This document shows, piece by piece, positions 58,419 to 64,000 of a stretch of DNA of 64,000 nt. Origin of the DNA: VRUE01 sp963728045 (GTDB lineage Bacteria > Actinomycetota > Thermoleophilia > Solirubrobacterales > 70-9); assembly GCA_963728045.1 (NCBI GenBank), contig CAVSIE010000006.1, forward strand, positions 1-64,000, written 5' to 3'. Below the pieces are notes generated by a model. That model ran no database searches. It was not told the DNA's origin and saw only the letters and a list, made by a program, of their open reading frames with translations. The position numbers and the translations under genes were made by a program. Numbering within the stretch: position 1 is the first letter of the stretch; the number at the start of each line of letters is the position of its first letter.

Positions 58419-59087
58419 TTAGTCGGCGCTGGGCCGGTTGACCTCGCGCAGGTAGTCGCGCCAGGCGGCCTCGATCTCGGCGAAGCGTGCCTCGAAGGCG
58501 GCTTCGAGGGTGGGGACGGCGCCGCCGGAGTGAAGCTCCAGGGCCAGTCGCTCGCAGGCATCCGGGCCGCGCTCGGTCTCCAGCAGGTCGAAGATCGTGC
58601 CGCCGAGGATCACCGCGTCGCGCCGCGAGGGCGGGAACGAGGGACGCGCGCTCTCGCGCAGGCGGCGGATCACCGCCGCGCGGTAGAGGCCGACCTGGCG
58701 GGCGAAGTACTGGGCGCCGCCTTCGACCAGCCAGGCCCAGCGCAGGTAGCGGGCGAAGCGGCGCGGCGTCCAGGCGGGGGGGAGCTCCGGGTTGTTGGCG
58801 GCGAGGACCAGCTGCGCGTAGAGGCGCTCGGCGGTGCCGCGCAGGGCTTCGCGTGAGTCCTCGCCGGCGGCGCGGCGCTCCATGTGGGGGTCGTTGAGGA
58901 CGTGCAGCTCGGTCTCCATCGCCCAGCCGGCCAGGTAGCGACGGCCGGCCGGCGCCGCCGACCAGCGCGCCGCGGGCAGGAACGGGTGCGCCAGCGAGAG
59001 CCAGACCGGGTTGGTGTGGACGACGACCGTGACGTCGCCAGGGACCCGCTCGAAGCGGTCCTCGAGGCGCAGGCGCAGGTCCTCCAT
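58419..59087 (-). CDS. Conserved hypothetical protein, possibly peptidase-like
   Basis: A 222-residue protein; stop TAA at 58,419. Motifs are VVHTNPVWLSLAHPFLPAAR, METELHVLNDPHMERRAAGE and WLVEGGAQYFARQVGLYRAA. The last resembles the gluzincin-like W-L-x-E-G-x-A-x-Y pattern, without a visible HExxH. Convincing coding likeness continues upstream of ATG 59087 (KSLSFTARHDSGDASFAERT), but no start codon is found before a stop near 59,175, so the N-terminus may be damaged or use CTG. It is convergent with the DUF2007 gene. Confidence 0.6.
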   Translation of the reverse strand: MEDLRLRLEDRFERVPGDVTVVVHTNPVWLSLAHPFLPAARWSAAPAGRRYLAGWAMETELHVLNDPHMERRAAGEDSREALRGTAERLYAQLVLAANNPELPPAWTPRRFARYLRWAWLVEGGAQYFARQVGLYRAAVIRRLRESARPSFPPSRRDAVILGGTIFDLLETERGPDACERLALELHSGGAVPTLEAAFEARFAEIEAAWRDYLREVNRPSAD

Positions 59088-59271
59088 GCGGTCGAGGGTG
59101 CGCTCGGCAAAGGACGCGTCGCCGCTGTCGTGGCGCGCGGTGAAGCTCAGGGATTTCGTCTCAACCCAAGGAATCTAAGGCCGCCCGCCCGGCGCATATC
59201 TGCGTCTTCGGTCGCTCGCGTGCAGAGCACGCCACGCTCCCTGCATCCTTGATCTGCTTGGCCGGTCGGCC

Positions 59272-59904
59272 TTAGACAAGTACTGGCTCGGCCGCTTCGG
59301 CGCAGACTTCTCGGATCTCTTGCCGGGCGCGGTCGAACTCCTCGTCGGCCATCACCGGTGTGCCCTCGAAGGGCAGTTCGCGGTCGATCTCGACCCAGGA
59401 GCGGCAGCCGTGGTACTCCTCGCGAACCCGCACGGTGACCGGACGGGGAATGCGATGGACCCGCAGCAGCAGCACGTGCAGTGGGTGGCGCCGCTTCCAG
59501 CGCAGCCGCTTTTCGGCGTAGTCCGGGGTCCAGACGTAGAAGGGGGAGAGCCCGTCGACGATGCGCGGGTCGGTGACCGTGATGTGGTCGGTCACCTCGG
59601 CCCAGGCGCGCAACCGGACACGGTCGGGCTGGGCGATGCCGCCGTCCTGCAGCAGCGCGCCGGGCGGTGGGTCCTCATCCGGCCAGACGCCCTCCTCGAG
59701 GGCGCGGCCCAGCTCCGGGTGGTGGGACTCACGCACGAGGTTATTGTGCTGGTGGTCGAAGGTGGGGTAGAGGAAGAAGCGCTCGTGCTCCAGCTCGAAG
59801 TGCTTGTTCTCCTCGCGGATTCCGCCCTTGCGCAGGGTCAGCAGCTGCTCGCCCTCGGCGAGAGCGCGGACCGTTACGGCCCATTCCTTGAAAGCGATCG
59901 GCAT
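59272..59904 (-). CDS. DUF1802 family protein
   Basis: A 210-residue protein. The hallmark start MPIAFKEWAVTVRALAEGEQ, then LLTLRKGGIREENKHFELEH, RFFLYPTFDHQHNNLVR and VWTPDYAEKRLRWKRRHPLH, match DUF1802, a family of unknown role with possible nucleic-acid-related function. An in-frame upstream ATG gives 33 more residues, but the motif begins at ATG 59904. The gap 59,088-59,271 and the one at 59,905-60,062 show no clear feature. Confidence 0.8.
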   Translation of the reverse strand: MPIAFKEWAVTVRALAEGEQLLTLRKGGIREENKHFELEHERFFLYPTFDHQHNNLVRESHHPELGRALEEGVWPDEDPPPGALLQDGGIAQPDRVRLRAWAEVTDHITVTDPRIVDGLSPFYVWTPDYAEKRLRWKRRHPLHVLLLRVHRIPRPVTVRVREEYHGCRSWVEIDRELPFEGTPVMADEEFDRARQEIREVCAEAAEPVLV

Positions 59905-60062
59905 TTGGAATCTGTACCTGAGTAGGCTCGGTAAGTCTGAGACTGGGAGGACTGCGAGCGGAAACTCGAATCCCATCCAGGCGAAAATTTCCCGCCCGAG
60001 CACGGCATTCTAGACGAGACGCTGCCGATCTCCAAATGTGAAGCCAGTCACACAATCCGCGC

Positions 60063-61574
60063 TCAACGCTTGTCGTATCCACCGCCCCCCGGCGTCTCGA
60101 TTCGCAGCCTGTCGTCTGGGCGGAGCTCGCCCTCAGCCTTGCTGGGCAGTGTCTCGCCATTCAGCAGGTTTCGGCCGGGAGCCCCGTCGGCGCCGCCCTC
60201 GCGGCCGCGAGGCGGGTGACGGCGGCGCTCGGAGATCAGGCCGTAGCGCATCGGGGCGAGGGCTTCGATCTCGCGCGCCAGGCCGTCGCCGCCGGTATGG
60301 CGCCCCTCACCGCCGCTGCCGCGCCGTAGCGAGAGCTCGCGCACGCGGAGCGGGAACTCCGTCTCCAGCGCCTCGACCGGGGTGTTGAGCGTGTTCGACA
60401 TCGCCACGTGGATCGCGCTCGGGCCGGGCGCGCCGGGGCAGGCGCCCTGGCCGCCGCCGAGCGTCTCGTAGTAGGTGAAGTCCTCGTTGGCGAGGGTGAG
60501 GTTGTTCATCGTCCCCTGTCCCTGGGCGGGGACGGGGCGAACGCCGCCGAGCGCGGAGATCACCAGGTCGGCGACCCGGCTCGAGGTCTCGACGTTCCCG
60601 GCGGCGACCGCCGCCGGGAAGCGCGCGTTGAGCAGGCAGCCCTCGGGAGCGACCACCTCGATCGGCCGGTAGGCGCCGGCCGAGGGCGGCGCGTCGGGGT
60701 CGGTGAGGACGCGGACGGCGAAGAAGGCGGCCGACTTGGTCACCGAGAGCGGGCAGTTGAGGTTGCCCCGCACCTCGGGGTCGGTGCCGGTGAAGTCGAG
60801 CGTGAGGCGGTCGCCGGCGATCCTCGCCTCGACCTTCAGCGTGACGTCGCGCTGCCTCCCGTCCGCGTCGTCTTCGAGCACGTCCTCGGCGGCGTAGGCG
60901 CCGTCGGGGAGCTCGGCGAGAGCGGCGCGGGTGCGCCGCTCGGCGTAGTCGAGGATCTCCGCCATGCCGGCGCGGAGCTCCCCGAGGCCGTGGCGCTCGG
61001 CGAGCTCGGCGAGGCGCAGCTCGCCGATCCGGTTGGCGGCGCCCTGCGCCCGGAGGTCGGCGAGTCGCTGGCGCGGCGAGCGCATCTGCCGGGCGAGCCC
61101 CTCGAGCACGCCGTCCTCGACCCGGGTCGGCGGGATCATCACGCCCTCCTCTTCGAGGGTCGTCGAGCGCGCCGGCATGCCGCCCGGCGTCGGTCCTCCG
61201 ACGTCGGCGTGGTGGGCGCGGCAGGCGGCGAAGCCGAGCAGCTCGCCGACGGCGAAGACCGGGGCGATCAGGGTGATGTCGGGCAGGTGGGTGCCGCCCC
61301 GGTAGGGGTCGTTGAGGATCCAGGAGACGCCGGGGCGCTGCTCCTCGCCCAGCACCGCGGCGACCGCGTCCGGCATCGAGCCGAGGTGGACGGGGATGTG
61401 CTCGGCCTGCATCACCAGCTCCCCACTGGCGTCGAAGAGCGCCGTGGAGCAGTCGCGACGCTCCTTGATGTTGGCCGAGTAGGCGGAGCGGATCAGGGCG
61501 GCGCCCATCTCGTCGCAGGCCGCGCGCAGGCCGCCGACCAGGACCTGGAGCGCGATCGGGTCGAGCCGGCTCAT
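60063..61574 (-). CDS. hyuB: Hydantoinase/oxoprolinase subunit B
   Basis: Metal- or ATP-dependent amidohydrolase partner (HyuB type), 503 residues. Landmarks are MSRLDPIALQVLVGGLRAAC, SANIKERRDCSTALFDASGE, WILNDPYRGGTHLPDITLIA, CRAHHADVGGPTPGGMP, DFTGTDPEVRGNLNCPLSVT, TMNNLTLANEDFTYYETLGG and the glycine-rich C-terminus RIETPGGGGYDKR. It overlaps hyuA by four bases (ATGA). Substrate may be a hydantoin, 5-oxoproline or acetone-type ketone; sequence alone cannot decide. Confidence 0.92.
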   Translation of the reverse strand: MSRLDPIALQVLVGGLRAACDEMGAALIRSAYSANIKERRDCSTALFDASGELVMQAEHIPVHLGSMPDAVAAVLGEEQRPGVSWILNDPYRGGTHLPDITLIAPVFAVGELLGFAACRAHHADVGGPTPGGMPARSTTLEEEGVMIPPTRVEDGVLEGLARQMRSPRQRLADLRAQGAANRIGELRLAELAERHGLGELRAGMAEILDYAERRTRAALAELPDGAYAAEDVLEDDADGRQRDVTLKVEARIAGDRLTLDFTGTDPEVRGNLNCPLSVTKSAAFFAVRVLTDPDAPPSAGAYRPIEVVAPEGCLLNARFPAAVAAGNVETSSRVADLVISALGGVRPVPAQGQGTMNNLTLANEDFTYYETLGGGQGACPGAPGPSAIHVAMSNTLNTPVEALETEFPLRVRELSLRRGSGGEGRHTGGDGLAREIEALAPMRYGLISERRRHPPRGREGGADGAPGRNLLNGETLPSKAEGELRPDDRLRIETPGGGGYDKR

Positions 61575-63550
61575 CGGTCGACCTCCGCGACGATCGTGCC
61601 GGTCTCATCGACAGCGGCGCTCCAGCCGGGCGGCACGACGAAGGTCGCCTCCGGCAGCTCGAAGATCGCCGGTCCCTCGACCTGCGTCCCCGCCGCCGGC
61701 TCGCCGCGCAGGATCGGGGTCTCCACCCACTCACCGTCGAAGCGCGCGTCTCGCCTGCTTCGCTCGAGGCTGCCCTCCGGCGCCGCGACCGGTCGGGGCT
61801 GCGGTCCCGGCTTGACCATCGCCAGGCGGATGTGGACGAGGACGACCTCGCCGTCGGGGTCGCGATGGCCGTAGCGCTCCTCGTGGGCCCGCTCGAAGCG
61901 CTCGACCAGGTCCTCGGGGTCAGGGCGCCTGCTCCCAGTGACCGGCAGCTCAAAGGCCTGGCCCGCGTAGCGCATCTCGTAGACGACTTCGGCCTCGGCC
62001 TCGACGAGATCGCCGTCGAGTCCGGCGATCAGGTCGTCGACCTCAGCGGCGATTCGCTCGCCGCTGAGCTCCTTGCCGCTCAGCATCACGGTGCGCGTCG
62101 TGTCGCGCCGTCGCTCTGAGGCGCAGAGCCCGAGCGCCGAGAGGACGCCGCTGGCACGGGGGCAGAGGATGCGCTCGATGCCGAGCTCGGTGGCGATCGC
62201 GGCGGCGTGCATCGGCCCGGCGCCGCCGAAGGGCAGCAGCGCGAAGCGGCGCGGATCGACACCGCGCTCGACCGTGACCACCCGCAGCGCTCGCACCATC
62301 TCCTGGTTGGCGACGCGGACGATTCCTTCCGCGGCCTCCAGCTCGCCGAGCCCGAGCGAGCCGGCGAGCGAGGTGATCGCGGCGCCGGCGGCCTCGACGT
62401 CGAGCGCGACATCGCCGGCGAGGCGGGAGTCGGCGGCGAGGTAGCCGAGCAGCAGGTTGGCGTCGGTGACGGTTGGCTCAGCGCCGCCGCGGCCGTAACA
62501 GGCGGGACCGGGTTCGGCCCCGGCCGAGTGCGGCCCGACCCGGAGCGCCCCGCCGGCGTCGCTCCAGCCGATCGAGCCGCCGCCGGCGCCGACCGTGTGC
62601 ACGTCGACCATCGGCAGCTGGATCACGCGACCGGCGATCTCGCGGTACCCGGTGCGCCTCACGGCTCCGTCCTCGACTACGCAGACGTCGCAGGAGGTGC
62701 CGCCCATGTCGAAGCCGAGCGCGTTGCCGTCACCGCAGGCGCGGGCGAGGAGTCCGGCGCCGACGGCGCCGCCGGCCGGGCCGGAGAGAACACTCCAGGC
62801 GCCCGCCCGTGCCGCCTCTCCAGCGCTTGCTACGCCACCCGAGGACTGCATCACCAGCGGGGCGGGAAGACCCAGGTCGTTGGCGGCCTCACCGAGCCGG
62901 CCCAGGTAGCGGCCGAGCAGGGGGGAGAGGTAGGCGTCGATCGCGGTGGTCGAGCAGCGCTCGTACTCGCGGAAGCGAGGCAGGACCTCGTGCGAGGCGG
63001 AGACGTGGACCCCCGGCAGCTCGCGACGCAGGTGCGCGGCGATCTCCTGCTCGTGCGAGGGGTCGAGGTAGGAGAAGAGCAGGCAGATCGCGACCGACTC
63101 GGCGCCCGCCGCGCGCAGCTCGTCGGCGAGGCGCTGGGGCTCCTCTCCGGCGAGGGGCTCGACGATCCCCTCGGGGCCGACCCGCTCGGCCGCCTCGAAG
63201 CGCAGCTCGGGAGCGACCAGCGGCGCCGGCTTCGGCGCGCAGAGGCGGTAGAGGTCGGGGCGGTCCTGGCGGCCGATCTCGAGCAGGTCGGCGAAGCCGC
63301 GCGTGGCGATCAGCGCTGTGCGGGCGCCCCGTTCCTCGAGCAGGGCGTTGGTGCCGACCGTCATCCCGTGGGAGAAGGCCTCGACTTCGGTTGCGTCCGC
63401 GCCGGCGAGGCGCAGCACCTCCTCGACGGCGGCGATCACCCCCTCCGACTGGTCCGCGGGGGTGGTCGGCAGCTTCGCGGTGTGGACCCGCTCCCCGTCG
63501 AAGAGGACCGCGTCGGTGAAGGTTCCGCCTACGTCGACCCCGAGCAGCAC
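61571..63550 (-). CDS. hyuA: Hydantoinase/oxoprolinase subunit A
   Basis: A 659-residue subunit with actin-like ATPase fold. It starts MLLGVDVGGTFTDAVLFDGE (phosphate loop). Other blocks are VEAFSHGMTVGTNALLEERG, VLSGPAGGAVGAGLLARACG, GNALGFDMGGTSCDVCVVED, PMVDVHTVGAGGGSIGWSDA and LLPFGGAGPMHAAAIATELG. The C-terminal part has AEVVYEMRYAGQAFELPVTG. Coupled to hyuB. It lies 26 bases from the nadB stop and reads the same way, so it may be in one transcript with it. Confidence 0.93.
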   Translation of the reverse strand: MLLGVDVGGTFTDAVLFDGERVHTAKLPTTPADQSEGVIAAVEEVLRLAGADATEVEAFSHGMTVGTNALLEERGARTALIATRGFADLLEIGRQDRPDLYRLCAPKPAPLVAPELRFEAAERVGPEGIVEPLAGEEPQRLADELRAAGAESVAICLLFSYLDPSHEQEIAAHLRRELPGVHVSASHEVLPRFREYERCSTTAIDAYLSPLLGRYLGRLGEAANDLGLPAPLVMQSSGGVASAGEAARAGAWSVLSGPAGGAVGAGLLARACGDGNALGFDMGGTSCDVCVVEDGAVRRTGYREIAGRVIQLPMVDVHTVGAGGGSIGWSDAGGALRVGPHSAGAEPGPACYGRGGAEPTVTDANLLLGYLAADSRLAGDVALDVEAAGAAITSLAGSLGLGELEAAEGIVRVANQEMVRALRVVTVERGVDPRRFALLPFGGAGPMHAAAIATELGIERILCPRASGVLSALGLCASERRRDTTRTVMLSGKELSGERIAAEVDDLIAGLDGDLVEAEAEVVYEMRYAGQAFELPVTGSRRPDPEDLVERFERAHEERYGHRDPDGEVVLVHIRLAMVKPGPQPRPVAAPEGSLERSRRDARFDGEWVETPILRGEPAAGTQVEGPAIFELPEATFVVPPGWSAAVDETGTIVAEVDR

Positions 63551-63576
63551 GAGCCGAAGCTATCGCCCGGCGCTGC

Positions 63577-64000
63577 TCAGCTCCAGCGCTCGCGGCGGGT
63601 CGCGCCGTCGGGGCCGAGCACGATGTGGATCCCGTCCAGCTCGGGGTCGAGGTGGGGGAAGTCGGCGCGCAGGTGGCCGCCGCGCGACTCGCGGCGCTCG
63701 AGCGCGCAGCGGGCGATGGCGGCGGCCAGGGGGTAGGGCTCTCCGAGCAGCTCCTCGAGCTGCTCGGCCCGGCGCCGCGGCCCGGCGAGACGCCAGACCG
63801 CGTCGCGGGTCGCTTCGGTTGGGGGCTGGAAGCGCCACTCGGGCGCCGGCGGCGCAGCGGCGGGCCGCTCGTCGTCCAGGGCCGCCGCCGCGGCGCGCTC
63901 GCCGAAGACGAAGCACTCGCTGAGCGAGTTGGAGGCGAGCCGGTTGGCCCCGTGCAGGCCGGTGCAGGCGCACTCGCCGACCGCGTAGAGGCCGGCCAGC
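63577..64000 (-). CDS. nadB: L-aspartate oxidase NadB, C-terminal part (runs off right edge)
   Basis: FAD enzyme that oxidises aspartate to iminoaspartate for NAD synthesis. The window holds the last 140 residues, entering at LAGLYAVGECACTGLHGANR, LASNSLSECFVFGERA, the typical FAD-contact block shared with fumarate reductases. The C-terminal helical part (EQLEELLGEPYPLAAAIARC) and the end, RADFPHLDPELDGIHIVLG, then ERWS, fit NadB rather than SdhA. Stop TGA at 63,577-63,579. The 5' part is outside the window. Confidence 0.88.
   Translation of the reverse strand, partial: LAGLYAVGECACTGLHGANRLASNSLSECFVFGERAAAAALDDERPAAAPPAPEWRFQPPTEATRDAVWRLAGPRRRAEQLEELLGEPYPLAAAIARCALERRESRGGHLRADFPHLDPELDGIHIVLGPDGATRRERWS

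Noticed and set aside
62207..63736. A 509-codon rightward open frame over hyuA
   Set aside because: Antisense shadow of hyuA, low-complexity Ala/Gly/Arg, no motif or ribosome site.

Overview
The window is high-GC, gene-dense bacterial DNA with almost no untranslated space. No rRNA, tRNA, CRISPR array, insertion sequence or replication origin could be seen. It appears to consist of two unlike parts that meet at about 11,447-11,450.

Left part (1-11,446). Nearly every gene is recognisable, but most are broken by small indels. The genes are a zinc-ribbon membrane protein with a Pro-Thr-Glu tail, a GNAT acetyltransferase, an ABC exporter (ATPase, small protein, permease), rsgA, two tandem double-GNAT genes, and a leftward aerobic CO-dehydrogenase group (coxL 3' part, an XdhC/CoxI-YHS protein, coxG, a metallo-beta-lactamase-fold hydrolase). 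coxL is cut at the junction. The gene content suggests a soil actinomycete or chloroflexote, but this is a guess.

Right part (11,451-64,000). Genes here are nearly all intact and look like a Thermoleophilia/Solirubrobacterales-type actinomycete. This rests on the actinobacterial CysO-CysM-Mec cysteine pathway, a WS/DGAT acyltransferase, an Rrf2-linked suf system and very large secreted NHL/WD40-like proteins. The first gene, an O-methyltransferase, lacks its 5' part.

Layout of the right part. 11.7-21 kb: GNAT-GrpB fusion, cupin, fxsA, WS/DGAT, ispH, secreted and membrane proteins, and a cupredoxin-like lipoprotein coupled to a polytopic membrane protein. 21-28.3 kb: Fe-S cluster assembly in two leftward blocks, Rieske-sufB-sufD and Rrf2-sufC-sufS-sufU, sharing an upstream motif. 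28.4-33 kb: MFS exporter, a NarL-type two-component system split by a DUF6615-like gene, and htpX. 33-54.6 kb: an accessory surface-protein region. It has two copies of a translationally coupled pair (beta-propeller protein plus a roughly 1,000-residue secreted protein), an NHL protein, a collagen-like protein, a modular HEALH metalloprotease and three TetR regulators; two pairs of repeated promoter elements link the TetR genes to the secreted genes. 54.6-58.4 kb: moeZ, cysO, cysM and mec, the thiocarboxylate route to cysteine, with a 19-bp motif repeated before moeZ and cysM and two small coiled-coil membrane proteins interleaved. 58.4-64 kb: leftward conserved hypotheticals, a hydantoinase/oxoprolinase pair, and the 3' end of nadB running off the edge.

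The best candidates for something undescribed are the duplicated surface-protein module with its TetR-linked promoter elements, and the paired motifs in front of the suf and cysteine genes. The 11.45-kb junction should be checked first because it may be an assembly chimera.
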